Positions 8,262 to 16,504 of a stretch of DNA of 64,000 nucleotides are shown here, piece after piece. Numbering within the stretch: the stretch's first letter is position 1; each line of letters opens with the position of its first letter. Both the position numbers and the translations under genes were made by a program. This stretch comes from Cohnella zeiphila (lineage in GTDB: Bacteria; Bacillota; Bacilli; Paenibacillales; Paenibacillaceae): assembly GCF_014212055.1 (NCBI RefSeq), contig NZ_JACJVO010000003.1:124001-188000 (forward strand), in the 5' to 3' direction. Below the pieces are notes generated by a model. It saw only the letters and a program-made list of their open reading frames with translations. It was not told where the DNA came from and made no database searches.

Positions 8262-10448
8262 ATGAAACGAAAACGCATTCCGAACAAGAAGTGGGCGGCA
8301 CCGGTACTCGGACTGGCGCTCGTTCTCCCGGCGGCATTGCCGGCTCAGGCGGCAACTCCGGCGCAGGCTGCCGTGAAGTCGATCGAATTCGTGGGCATGA
8401 ACGCACCGGCGGGCGCGCAGCAGATGGCTCAGGTGTATACCGGCGCATCCGTGAAAGTTACGTACGGCGACGGTACCGTCAAAACGTTCCCGCTCGCGTA
8501 CAAACAGCTGTTCAAGTCGACCGATTCCGTCGGCGGCACGATCGCGGGCGTCTCCGTAGACGCCAACGGCAAGCCGATCATGGATACGAGCGCGCCGAAC
8601 AACCCGGTGCCCTACGTATCCGACGCTCCGGATGCCAACAGCCTGTTCCAGGTTCCCGGAATGAGCCCGACTTCGCTCGGCGGCAATCCGCTGTCGCTGG
8701 TCACCCACTACGAATACATCACCTCCAACAATGCCGGGGATTCCGCCTACGGTCTCGTTCCGGCCAGCATGAGCCTGACGAAGATCGACCAGAACAAGAC
8801 GACCGGGGAACTGACTCCCGTCGAGCTGCAGAAGGTCGATTTCTCCGGAGTGGACGGGCTGTGGATCCCGTGCAACGGGTCGCTGACTCCGTGGAACACG
8901 CATTTGGGCAGCGAAGAGTATGAAGCGGATGCGAGGGCCTACGAGGCGGATCCGACCCAGACTTACTTGAGCTCCTTCGTGCAAAACTATTATCAGGATA
9001 CGACCAAGAAAGGCAATCCGTACGACTATAACTACATCGTCGAAGTGTCGGTGGACCAGGACAACAAGGCGAGCGCGGTCAAGCACTACAGCCTCGGCCG
9101 GTTCTCCCACGAGCTGGCGAAGGTGGCTCCGGACGGCAAAACGGTCTATTTCGGAGACGACGGCGGGAACACGATGCTGTTCATGTACGTCGCCGACAAG
9201 GCGCAGGACCTGTCCGCCGGCACGCTGTACGCCGCGAAGTGGATTCAGACGAGCGCGGCGAACGGCGGCTCCGCCAACCTGGAGTGGATCAGCCTCGGCC
9301 ATGCCACGGATGACGAGATTCGCGCCGAGATCGACAAGGGACTGACGTTCAGCGACATTTTCGAGACGTCGGACAAGCCGGCCGACGGCTTCGCCACGAT
9401 CAAGACATACCCGAGCGGCAAAACCGAATATTTGAAGCTGAAGCCCGGCATGGAGAAGGCGGCCGCGTTCCTCGAATCCCGGCGCTATGCGGCCATGCTC
9501 GGCGCGACGTCCGAGTTCAACAAGATGGAAGGCGTCACGCTGAATGCCAAGGACAAGAAGGCGTACATCGCCATGTCTTACGTGGAGAAGTCGATGGAGA
9601 AGGACAGCAAGGGAGCCGATCCGGTCGACGATATTCACGTGGACAAAATCTCTTCCGGCGTAACGTACGAGCTCTCGCTGGGCGGCGGCCAGAAGGACCG
9701 GAGCGGAGAAGCGATCGCGAGCGACTACGTGCCGCAGACGATGAAGGGCCTGCTCTGGGGCGAAGATTTGTCGGCGCCGGACGCCAAGGGAGACACGGCC
9801 GCGGACGACAAAGTCGCCAATCCCGACAACCTGAGCTATTCGGAGCAGCTTCGCACGCTGTTTATCGGTGAGGACAGCGGAATGCACGCCAACAACTACG
9901 TTTGGGCGTACAACATCGACACCGGCAAGCTCTCCCGGATTCTGAGCACGCCTTCCGGCGCGGAAGCGACCGGCCTGCAGGCGGTAGAAGACCTGAACGG
10001 CTTCAGCTACGTGATGAGCAACCTGCAGCACCCGGGCGACGAGATGATCGTTCCCGATCCGCTGAAGACCGAAGTGCTGAACAACATCGACGCGAATTTC
10101 AACAACCGCAAGTCCGGCGTCGTCGGCTACGTCTCGGGCATTCCGAGCATGGAGCAGATCGCCGCGGCCGCTCCCGAGGAGTCCGGAGGCGGTCAGATTT
10201 CCTCTCCGGCGGACGATTCGCTGATCCCGCTGCGCGATACGGCGCAAGCGGCCGGAGCGAAAGTGGACTGGCACGGGAAAAACAAAGAAGTCGTCGTCAC
10301 CAAGGGAACGCATACGCTGAGGCTGAATGTCGGCGAGAAAACGGCCCTGCTGGACGGAAAGAGCGTAAGCCTTCCGGTCGTCACGCAGTTTTCCAAAGGG
10401 AAAGTGATGTTCCCGTCCGGCGTCTGGGACCAATTCGCCAAGCTGTAA
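8262..10448 (+). CDS. Secreted PhoX-type (DUF839) alkaline phosphatase-like protein with C-terminal copper-amine-oxidase-like domain
   Basis: The 728-residue protein begins with a Sec signal peptide (hydrophobic stretch to about residue 30, ending AQAA). The central ~550 residues resemble the PhoX/DUF839 family: NPLSLVTHYEYI, WIPCNGSLTPWNTHLGSEE (near residue 205), LGRFSHELAKVAPDGKTVYFGDD (near 280) and a late GEDSGMHANNYVWAYNIDTG. PhoX enzymes are extracellular Ca2+/Fe3+-dependent phosphomonoesterases. The final ~70 residues (LIPLRDTAQAAGAKVDWHGK) form a copper-amine-oxidase N-domain-like module, common in Paenibacillus surface proteins. There is no twin-arginine motif, although PhoX is usually Tat-exported. 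Phosphate-dependent control is not evident: I saw no convincing Pho box. Confidence 0.85.
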   Translation: MKRKRIPNKKWAAPVLGLALVLPAALPAQAATPAQAAVKSIEFVGMNAPAGAQQMAQVYTGASVKVTYGDGTVKTFPLAYKQLFKSTDSVGGTIAGVSVDANGKPIMDTSAPNNPVPYVSDAPDANSLFQVPGMSPTSLGGNPLSLVTHYEYITSNNAGDSAYGLVPASMSLTKIDQNKTTGELTPVELQKVDFSGVDGLWIPCNGSLTPWNTHLGSEEYEADARAYEADPTQTYLSSFVQNYYQDTTKKGNPYDYNYIVEVSVDQDNKASAVKHYSLGRFSHELAKVAPDGKTVYFGDDGGNTMLFMYVADKAQDLSAGTLYAAKWIQTSAANGGSANLEWISLGHATDDEIRAEIDKGLTFSDIFETSDKPADGFATIKTYPSGKTEYLKLKPGMEKAAAFLESRRYAAMLGATSEFNKMEGVTLNAKDKKAYIAMSYVEKSMEKDSKGADPVDDIHVDKISSGVTYELSLGGGQKDRSGEAIASDYVPQTMKGLLWGEDLSAPDAKGDTAADDKVANPDNLSYSEQLRTLFIGEDSGMHANNYVWAYNIDTGKLSRILSTPSGAEATGLQAVEDLNGFSYVMSNLQHPGDEMIVPDPLKTEVLNNIDANFNNRKSGVVGYVSGIPSMEQIAAAAPEESGGGQISSPADDSLIPLRDTAQAAGAKVDWHGKNKEVVVTKGTHTLRLNVGEKTALLDGKSVSLPVVTQFSKGKVMFPSGVWDQFAKL

Positions 10449-10542
10449 GCCGTTCTTCAAAGCAGCGCTTGCGCGGAACGATCGATTAACCGTGAGACCG
10501 TCCGGTTCGCCGGGCGGTCTCTCGTCCGAAGGAGAGAGAAAG

Positions 10543-11982
10543 ATGAAGGCAGGAATTCGCTCCAGGAAATGGAGAGTCGCCGTTTTTGCGGCGCTGCTCG
10601 CGGCAGCCTCGTCGCAGCTTCTTCACGCGAGCGCGATGAGCATGAGCTCCGGCGACGCGGAGGCCGGCGAAGGCGCCGGCATTCAGGTGACGCTGGACGG
10701 CCGGCTGCTGCCGAATCCGGGAATCGAGAGCGGCGACTTAAGCGAGCTGCGGGTGCAAGTGCGGGACGTCGCCGAGGCTTTGAACCTGCCGGTCAAATGG
10801 GATGCGAAGCACCATGCGGCCATTGTCGGAGACGGCATGTATCCGGCGTCGGACGGCATGGACGGCTCCATGGCGGGCTCCATGGGGCACGCCGTCGTCT
10901 GGAACGGCGAACGGCTTCCGGCAGACGTCGACCCGATGCTGATGGGCCGCAGCATGACGGCGGTGGCGGATTCGCTGGCGGAAGCGATCGGCCTGTCGTA
11001 CAAGTACGACGCCGGCCGCCATCGCATCGAGCTGCTTACCCCCGAAGCGGCCGAGCAGTTTGAGGCGGAAAAGCCGCAGGTGGAGGACGTGCTGAACGGC
11101 AAAGGCATGACGCCGACGATTGCCGCCGACGGGACGAAGGAGTTCACGTTGACCGCGGAGCTGCACGATTGGGTCCCGGTCGACGGCGTGATGACGACCG
11201 CCTGGACGTTCAACGGCCAAGCTCCCGGACCGACCATCCGGGTGACGGAAGGCGACCGCGTCCGTATTCATTTCGTCAATCATCTGCCGGAGCCGGCCAC
11301 GATCCACTGGCACGGCGTGCTGGTGCCCAACGAGATGGACGGGGTGCCGGGCCTTACGCAGGAGGCGGTTCAGGCCGGCGGCACGTTCGATTACGAGTTT
11401 ACGGCCAGCCACGCCGGGACGTTCATCTACCACTCGCATTACGACGATATGAAGCAGGTGGGCAACGGCATGTACGGCGCCTTCATCATCGATCCGAAGA
11501 CGCCTGCCGTTCCCGCGGCCGATAATGGCGAGTTGACGGCGCAGACGGCTTACGACCACGATTACACGATGCTGCTGTCGGGCTTCCACGTCAATACGAC
11601 GCCCGAGGACGAAGAGGACTATTTCACGATGAACGGCGTCAGCTACCCGGACACGCCGCCGCTGAACGTCAAGAAAGGCGAGACGGTGCGGATTCGGCTG
11701 ATCAACATCGACACGATGGAGACGCACACGATGCATCTTCACGGCATGGACTTCCGGCTGATCGCGCGCAACGGCAGCCCGCTCAAGTCGGTCGAGACGA
11801 TGAACACGCTGCTGATCGGGCCCGGAGAGACGGCCGACATCGCCCTGCGGGCGGACGCCGTCGGAAAATGGATGTTCCACTGCCACATTCTCGACCATAC
11901 GATGAACGGCGGCGACGCCATGGGCGGCATGAGCATGGGCGAGATGGGCGGACTGATCAGCATTCTGAACGTGACGGAATAA
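10543..11982 (+). CDS. Secreted multicopper oxidase with N-terminal copper-amine-oxidase-like domain
   Basis: The 479-residue protein has a signal peptide, then a copper-amine-oxidase-like module (about residues 40-170), then two cupredoxin-type domains. All four copper-binding motifs are visible: HWHG (near residue 255), HSHYDD (near 300), HTMHLHG (near 400) and HCHILDH (near 445). The C-terminus is rich in Met and Gly (GDAMGGMSMGEMGG), like methionine-rich copper sites. The ATG at 10543 is preceded by AAGGAGAG; upstream in-frame codons lack a binding site. Likely roles are oxidation of Cu(I), Fe(II) or Mn(II), or of phenols, outside the cell. It follows the PhoX-like gene by 94 bp and shares its accessory domain. 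Confidence 0.9.
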   Translation: MKAGIRSRKWRVAVFAALLAAASSQLLHASAMSMSSGDAEAGEGAGIQVTLDGRLLPNPGIESGDLSELRVQVRDVAEALNLPVKWDAKHHAAIVGDGMYPASDGMDGSMAGSMGHAVVWNGERLPADVDPMLMGRSMTAVADSLAEAIGLSYKYDAGRHRIELLTPEAAEQFEAEKPQVEDVLNGKGMTPTIAADGTKEFTLTAELHDWVPVDGVMTTAWTFNGQAPGPTIRVTEGDRVRIHFVNHLPEPATIHWHGVLVPNEMDGVPGLTQEAVQAGGTFDYEFTASHAGTFIYHSHYDDMKQVGNGMYGAFIIDPKTPAVPAADNGELTAQTAYDHDYTMLLSGFHVNTTPEDEEDYFTMNGVSYPDTPPLNVKKGETVRIRLINIDTMETHTMHLHGMDFRLIARNGSPLKSVETMNTLLIGPGETADIALRADAVGKWMFHCHILDHTMNGGDAMGGMSMGEMGGLISILNVTE

Positions 11983-11997
11983 GCAAAACGGCAAAAA

Positions 11998-12042
11998 AAA
12001 GATCGCTCCGCCTCCCGCTGGGAGGCAGAGCGATCTTTCGTT
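11998..12042. terminator. Bidirectional terminator between multicopper oxidase and ferredoxin
   Basis: AAAGATCGCTC pairs with GAGCGATCTTT around an inner CGCCTCCC/GGGAGGC stem. There is an A-run on the left and a short T-run on the right, so it can serve both convergent genes. Confidence 0.8.
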
Positions 12043-12053
12043 CATGCGGGAAA

Positions 12054-12293
12054 TTATAAACTTTGATAGAATTGCTTCGCCTTGTCGATGAACACCTTGC
12101 GTTCTTCCGTCAAATCGTCCTCGTAAAAAATGGCTCCGACCGGGCAAGCGGTTTCACAAGCGCCGCAATCGATGCAAGTGTCGGCGTCGATGAAGTACTG
12201 ATCGTCGCCTTCCTTGATACAGTCGACAGGGCACACGTCCGTGCAGTCCGCCGCCTTCTCGCCAATGCAAGCTTCCGTGATTACAAATGCCAT
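12054..12293 (-). CDS. 7Fe-type ferredoxin (3Fe-4S/4Fe-4S)
   Basis: This 79-residue acidic protein has the cysteine pattern of Bacillus/Thermus seven-iron ferredoxins: ACIGEKAADCTDVCPVDCI at the N-terminus and CIDCGACETACPVGAI around residues 37-52. It carries electrons in the cytoplasm between unidentified partners. The ATG at 12293 is placed about 10 nt after AGGAGGGT on the minus strand. An in-frame GTG at 12302 lies too close to that site. It is a single-gene unit facing the multicopper oxidase. Confidence 0.92.
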   Translation of the reverse strand: MAFVITEACIGEKAADCTDVCPVDCIKEGDDQYFIDADTCIDCGACETACPVGAIFYEDDLTEERKVFIDKAKQFYQSL

Positions 12294-12525
12294 AACACTC
12301 ACACCCTCCTACAATTTGGTATCAGCTTCGAGAGTTGCCCGACATAGCTAATCATACGTTGGAGATTGGACGAGTATTCCGGATCCTAGCCATTGCCTGT
12401 TCGCTTTCATCTTACCGCATAACCTGTACGTGTTCAATATACTCTTGTGAGAATCGGCGCGTACGGCTAATCTTAGTTACGAACCCATTATTTTGATTCT
12501 CCCGGTAAAGGAGCGGAATGCGAAA
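12294..12525. other. Intergenic region between ferredoxin and galactonate dehydratase
   Basis: This 232-bp gap separates divergent genes. I see the ferredoxin ribosome binding site at its left edge and AAAGGAG (12507-12513) before the dehydratase. I see no convincing gene or operator. Confidence 0.4.
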
Positions 12526-13674
12526 GTGAAGATCAGGAGCCTTGAATTGTTCAAAGTGCCGCCGCGTTGGCTGTTTCTCAAGATCGAGACGGACGAAGGG
12601 CTGGCCGGTTGGGGCGAGCCGATCGTGGAAGGCAAGGCGGATACGGTCATGGCAGCCGTCAAGGAAATGGGCGAGACGATCGTCGGCAAGGACCCGATGC
12701 GGATCGAAGACCTGTTCCAGACCTTGTACCGGGCCGGCTTCTACCGCGGCGGTCCCGTTCTGACCAGCGCGCTGTCGGGCATCGAACAGGCGCTCTGGGA
12801 CATCAAGGGCAAGTTCTACAACGCGCCGGTCTACGATTTGCTGGGAGGCGCCTGCCGCGACCGGATCCGCGTCTACAATTGGATCGGCGGCGACCGGCCG
12901 AGCGACGTGGGCGCGGAGGCGAAGAAGCAGATCGCCGCTGGATTTACGGCGGTGAAGATGAACGCGACGGAAGAGATGCACTACATCGACTCGTTCTCCA
13001 AAGTCGAACAAGCCGTCGCCCGGATCGCGGCGGCGCGCGAGGCCGGCGGGCCGGAACTCGGAATCGGCATCGATTTTCACGGACGGGTGCACAAGTCGAT
13101 GGCCAAGATTCTCGCGAAGGAGCTTGAGCCGTTCCGGCCGATGTTCATCGAAGAGCCGGTGCTGCCCGAGAACAACGAAGCGCTGAAGGAGATCGCGCGC
13201 CATACGTCTTGCCCGATCGCCACGGGCGAGCGGATGTATACGCGCTGGGGCTTCAAGGAGCTGCTCGCGCAGGGCATCGTCGACATCATCCAGCCGGACC
13301 TGTCGCACGCCGGCGGCATTCTCGAGACGCGGAAGATCGCGGCGATGGCGGAAGCCTACGACGTAGCGGTCGCTCCGCACTGCCCGCTCGGCCCGATCGC
13401 GCTGGCCGCCTGCCTGCAGCTGGACGCCTGCACGCCGAACGCGATCATTCAGGAGCAGAGCCTCGGAATCCATTACAATCAAGGCAACGACCTTCTCGAC
13501 TACGTCAAGGATGCTTCGGTCTTCCGGTACAGCGACGGCTACGTCGACAACCTGAAGCTGCCGGGGCTCGGCATCGAGGTGAACGAAGAGAAGGTTCGCG
13601 CGATGGCGGAGATCGGCCACCAATGGAAGAATCCCGTCTGGCGCCAGGCCGACGGCACGATTGCGGAATGGTAG
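12526..13674 (+). CDS. dgoD: D-galactonate dehydratase-like enolase-superfamily enzyme
   Basis: The 382-residue length equals that of E. coli DgoD. The protein has the enolase-superfamily capping domain and then a barrel with the expected metal and acid/base residues: Asp and His in GIDFHGRVH (near residue 183-185), Glu in FIEEPV, Glu in [15 protein letters not shown], and His in [12 protein letters not shown] near 285. DgoD dehydrates D-galactonate to 2-keto-3-deoxygalactonate. The GTG at 12526 matches the family N-terminus ([20 protein letters not shown]) and has AAAGGAG upstream. A longer TTG-initiated version lacks a binding site. No kinase or aldolase of the DeLey-Doudoroff route lies next to it, so the substrate assignment rests on motifs and length. 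Confidence 0.82.
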   Translation: MKIRSLELFKVPPRWLFLKIETDEGLAGWGEPIVEGKADTVMAAVKEMGETIVGKDPMRIEDLFQTLYRAGFYRGGPVLTSALSGIEQALWDIKGKFYNAPVYDLLGGACRDRIRVYNWIGGDRPSDVGAEAKKQIAAGFTAVKMNATEEMHYIDSFSKVEQAVARIAAAREAGGPELGIGIDFHGRVHKSMAKILAKELEPFRPMFIEEPVLPENNEALKEIARHTSCPIATGERMYTRWGFKELLAQGIVDIIQPDLSHAGGILETRKIAAMAEAYDVAVAPHCPLGPIALAACLQLDACTPNAIIQEQSLGIHYNQGNDLLDYVKDASVFRYSDGYVDNLKLPGLGIEVNEEKVRAMAEIGHQWKNPVWRQADGTIAEW

Positions 13675-13724
13675 AGTGCGAGTGACGCCGGTCCTCTATT
13701 AGCCAACAAGGGAGATGAGAGGCG

Positions 13725-14543
13725 ATGAAGGTTCGGTTTCTCGGGACGGCGGCGTTCGAAGGCATTCCGTCGCTGTTCTGCAGCTGCGAGCTATGCCGGA
13801 AGGCCATGGAGCTCGGCGGGAAAAACATCCGGACGCGCACGTCGGTCCTGCTGGACGACGACCTGAAGGTGGATTTTCCTCCGGACACGATGTACCATAT
13901 GCTCCGCGACCGGCTCGACTTGGACCGGGTCAAGGACATTCTGCTGACCCATTCGCATACCGACCATCTCTACGCGCCGGACCTGGCGGCCCGCCTGCCC
14001 GGTTACGCGCAGGCGGGCGAATCGCCCATTCATCTGTACGGGAACGACCTGGCGATCGCCGAATGTCTCCGGGCTCTGAACGCCGAAGGGGGCGTTCGGG
14101 GCAAATACGCGATTCACCGGGCGCAGCCTTTTCGGCGGATCGAGCTGCAGACGGGGATTGCCGTTCCGCTTCCGGCCAGCCACGACCCGAACGAGACCTG
14201 CCTTCTCTACTATATCGAGAAGAGCGGCAAGACGGTGCTGTACGGCCACGACGGCGGCTGGTTCCCGGAGGAGACCTGGAACTGGCTCCGGGACAAGAAG
14301 CTCGATCTCGCCATCCTGGAATGCACGATGGGCCGCATCGACCATCGGACGAACCATATGAACGTCGACGCCGTGCTGGAGACCGTCGACAAGTTCGCGG
14401 AGTACGGCATGATGAAGCCGGGCGGCGCGGTCGCGGTCACGCACTTCTCCCACAACGCGCATCTGCTGCACGAGGAGCTGATCGGCATCTTCGAGCCGCA
14501 CGGCATCCGGGTTGCCTATGACGGGATGGTTCTGGACATGTAG
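13725..14543 (+). CDS. Metallo-beta-lactamase-fold hydrolase, PhnP-like
   Basis: The 272-residue protein has the metal-binding HSHTDH motif near residue 79, a second-sphere His in LPASHDPNET and a late Asp in LYGHDGGWF. An N-terminal Cys pair (CSCELC, about residues 19-24) is like the zinc site of PhnP cyclic phosphodiesterases. Family members hydrolyse cyclic phosphodiesters in the cytoplasm. The gene begins 50 bp after the dehydratase with AGGGAGATGAG upstream and is probably cotranscribed. No other phosphonate genes are nearby, so a role in C-P lyase metabolism is not supported by context. Confidence 0.8.
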   Translation: MKVRFLGTAAFEGIPSLFCSCELCRKAMELGGKNIRTRTSVLLDDDLKVDFPPDTMYHMLRDRLDLDRVKDILLTHSHTDHLYAPDLAARLPGYAQAGESPIHLYGNDLAIAECLRALNAEGGVRGKYAIHRAQPFRRIELQTGIAVPLPASHDPNETCLLYYIEKSGKTVLYGHDGGWFPEETWNWLRDKKLDLAILECTMGRIDHRTNHMNVDAVLETVDKFAEYGMMKPGGAVAVTHFSHNAHLLHEELIGIFEPHGIRVAYDGMVLDM

Positions 14544-14606
14544 AGCATTCCATCCCGAGACCTTTTTTCCAGATTGCGGTATACTGGGGAAAAGGGAGGA
14601 ATGCGC

Positions 14607-15173
14607 ATGAGGGCCAAGGAAATCGCGTTCGTTCTGCTTCGGATTATGGCGTTATACGTCATCATTCGCGGAATCGGCCAATTCGCGAACCTGTTCCAGG
14701 CGTTATATCCATACTTCATCGATCAGGATTCGGGTCAGCTGCTCAATTGGGGGCTGATCGTGACGGCCATTCTGGCCAGCGGGATCATCTACCTGCTCGC
14801 CGGATGGTGGCTCTGGAACCGCACGGGCAGGCTCGTGCGGTTCTTCGCCGTCGGCAAGAACGAAGTTCCGGAGCAAAGCCGGCCGGCTTCTTATCGGGAA
14901 TGGTATGCGCTCGGCTTCACGATCGTCGGGATCGTGCTGCTCGTCGAGAACATCCCGAATTTGTTCCTGTACATCGCTCAGCTGGTTCAAATCGCCCATA
15001 GCGAAATTCCTTCCGGATTCGATATGCTCCGGCGTCAAACCTGGATCGCGCTCGTCGCCGTGCTGCTGAAGCTGGCGATCGCGCTCGTTCTCGTCCTGAG
15101 GGCGCACGGTTTGTACGGCCTGATCCGCAAAATCCGCGAGCTCGGGACAGGGGACCGGCGTTCGGAAGCGTAG
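14607..15173 (+). CDS. Uncharacterised membrane protein with four transmembrane segments
   Basis: I do not recognise a family. The 188-residue product shows hydrophobic segments near residues 7-28, 48-70, 100-125 and 142-165, with short charged loops and a basic C-terminal tail. The ATG at 14607 lies six bases after AAAGGGAGGA. An in-frame ATG at 14601 would be too close to it. It stands 63 bp after the PhnP-like gene on the same strand and ends at a strong convergent terminator. Confidence 0.7.
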   Translation: MRAKEIAFVLLRIMALYVIIRGIGQFANLFQALYPYFIDQDSGQLLNWGLIVTAILASGIIYLLAGWWLWNRTGRLVRFFAVGKNEVPEQSRPASYREWYALGFTIVGIVLLVENIPNLFLYIAQLVQIAHSEIPSGFDMLRRQTWIALVAVLLKLAIALVLVLRAHGLYGLIRKIRELGTGDRRSEA

Positions 15174-15178
15174 GAGAG

Positions 15179-15227
15179 CGGCTGATCACGGAGCAAGCGC
15201 CTGGCGAGCGGTGTCCGTGATCAGCCG
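15179..15227. terminator. Convergent terminator between membrane protein and nickel permease genes
   Basis: CGGCTGATCACGGA (15179-15192) is exactly complementary to TCCGTGATCAGCCG (15214-15227), a 14-bp perfect stem. Neither side has a long T-run. Confidence 0.65.
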
Positions 15228-15246
15228 AGCTACCCGATTCGCGCTT

Positions 15247-16266
15247 TTATCGGGGGCTCCAGCGCTCTTCGATCTTCATCAGCTTCCAGATTCCGTACGA
15301 GACGGCCCAGGAGACGGCGAACAGGGCGACGGTCATGTATCCGACGTCGGCGAGGTTCAGCGCTTGAACCCACTGCGAGAAGGAACCGTCCATGCCGAGC
15401 TTCGAAGTCAGCACCTGGGCCAGCTCGATGGAGCCGATGAAGAGCGCCGCCACGACGGACAGGCCGGTGACCGTCATATTATAGTAGGCTTTGCGCAGCG
15501 GAGTGCGAAAAGCCCAGCGATAAGCGGTCGTCATGAAGACGCCGTCCGCGGTATCCATCAGGCTCATGCCGGAGGCGAACAGCAGCGGCAGGGCCAGAAT
15601 ACCGGATACCGGGAGCTCGTTCCCGCCGGTCCCGGCCGAGAGCGCCATGAGCGCCACTTCGCTGGCGGTATCGAACCCGAGGCCGAACAGCAAGCCGATC
15701 GGATAGACGTGCCAGCTTTGGCCGACCAGCCGAAACAGCGGATTCAGCAACCGGGCCAGAAGTCCCCGGGATTCGAGCATCCTCTCCAACTGATCGTTCC
15801 GGTACGAGCCGGAGCGCATCTTCCGGAATACCTGGTAGATCTGCAGAAGAATCGCCAGGTTCAGCGCCCCCATCAGCACGAGGAAAAATCCCGATACGGA
15901 AGCGCCGATGACCCCGCCGATATCCCGGAACTGCGGCAGACGGGCCCCCGCCCAGCGCGCGGCGAGCGCGACGGCGACGGCCATGCAGCAGACGACGGTC
16001 GAATGTCCAAGAGAGAAGTAGAATCCGACTCCGGTCGGATTTTTGTTTTGCTGCAGAAGCTTGCGCACGGTATTGTCGATGGCGGCGATATGATCCGCGT
16101 CGAACGCGTGCCGAAGTCCCAGCGTATAAGCCAGAATGCCCAGGCCGAGCAGGGCGGGGGATTCCTTCAGGGACAGAAGCAGCAGGCCGATGCCGGCAAG
16201 ATGGAGCGCCAGAACCGCCGCCCCGTATTTTTTCCACTTCGGTTTTCTCCGTTCGGCAATTTTCAT
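15247..16266 (-). CDS. Nickel/cobalt permease, NiCoT family
   Basis: The 339-residue, multi-membrane-spanning protein has the NiCoT signature RHAFDADHIAAIDN near residue 60, then FSLGHSTVV and LGFDTASEVALM. These His/Asp motifs line the Ni2+/Co2+ path. The ATG at 16266 was chosen because GGGGGAAGG precedes it; the frame is open further upstream without a binding site. It is transcribed away from urtA across a shared intergenic region. Next to urt and ure genes, supply of nickel to urease is the clear inference, although cobalt transport cannot be excluded from sequence. Confidence 0.9.
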   Translation of the reverse strand: MKIAERRKPKWKKYGAAVLALHLAGIGLLLLSLKESPALLGLGILAYTLGLRHAFDADHIAAIDNTVRKLLQQNKNPTGVGFYFSLGHSTVVCCMAVAVALAARWAGARLPQFRDIGGVIGASVSGFFLVLMGALNLAILLQIYQVFRKMRSGSYRNDQLERMLESRGLLARLLNPLFRLVGQSWHVYPIGLLFGLGFDTASEVALMALSAGTGGNELPVSGILALPLLFASGMSLMDTADGVFMTTAYRWAFRTPLRKAYYNMTVTGLSVVAALFIGSIELAQVLTSKLGMDGSFSQWVQALNLADVGYMTVALFAVSWAVSYGIWKLMKIEERWSPR

Positions 16267-16379
16267 AGACCCTTCCCCCTCATTCCGATGTTCACGTTCT
16301 TTTGCGTAATGAAATATAACATAATAAACCAAGGTTTGTGAACTGTTACAGCAAAATCAAATTTAATGCGGTAATTTTT

Positions 16380-16396
16380 TGTAAGATATATTGACA
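16380..16396 (+). promoter_or_regulatory. GlnR/TnrA-type nitrogen-control box
   Basis: TGTAAGATATATTGACA fits the GlnR/TnrA consensus TGTNAN7TNACA at every fixed position. It overlaps the -35 of the urtA promoter. It implies nitrogen-status control of urea uptake and urease. Which regulator binds, and whether it activates or represses, is not shown by the sequence. Confidence 0.7.
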
Positions 16397-16420
16397 CAAA
16401 ATAAACAACAAACCTATAAT
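16391..16420 (+). promoter_or_regulatory. SigmaA-type promoter of the urt-ure operon
   Basis: A consensus TTGACA (16391-16396) and a consensus TATAAT (16415-16420) are separated by 18 bp. About 85 bp of leader separates the -10 from the urtA start. Confidence 0.8.
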
Positions 16421-16504
16421 GGCAGCAGAAACACTGGCATGATTTGGTTTTTCATCACAATGTGTGTTAGGTTTTACAAATGGAAAGCGGAGGGAGACAA
16501 GAGA

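Noticed and set aside
13725-14543. Assignment of the PhnP-like gene to phosphonate C-P lyase metabolism
   Set aside because: No phnG-M genes are nearby; the fold and HSHTDH motif support only a general phosphodiesterase-type hydrolase.
16337-16480. Second and third GlnR boxes near urtA
   Set aside because: TGTGAACTGTTACA and TGTTAGGTTTTACA have half-sites 3 bp too close for the 17-bp consensus; only mentioned as possible weak sites.
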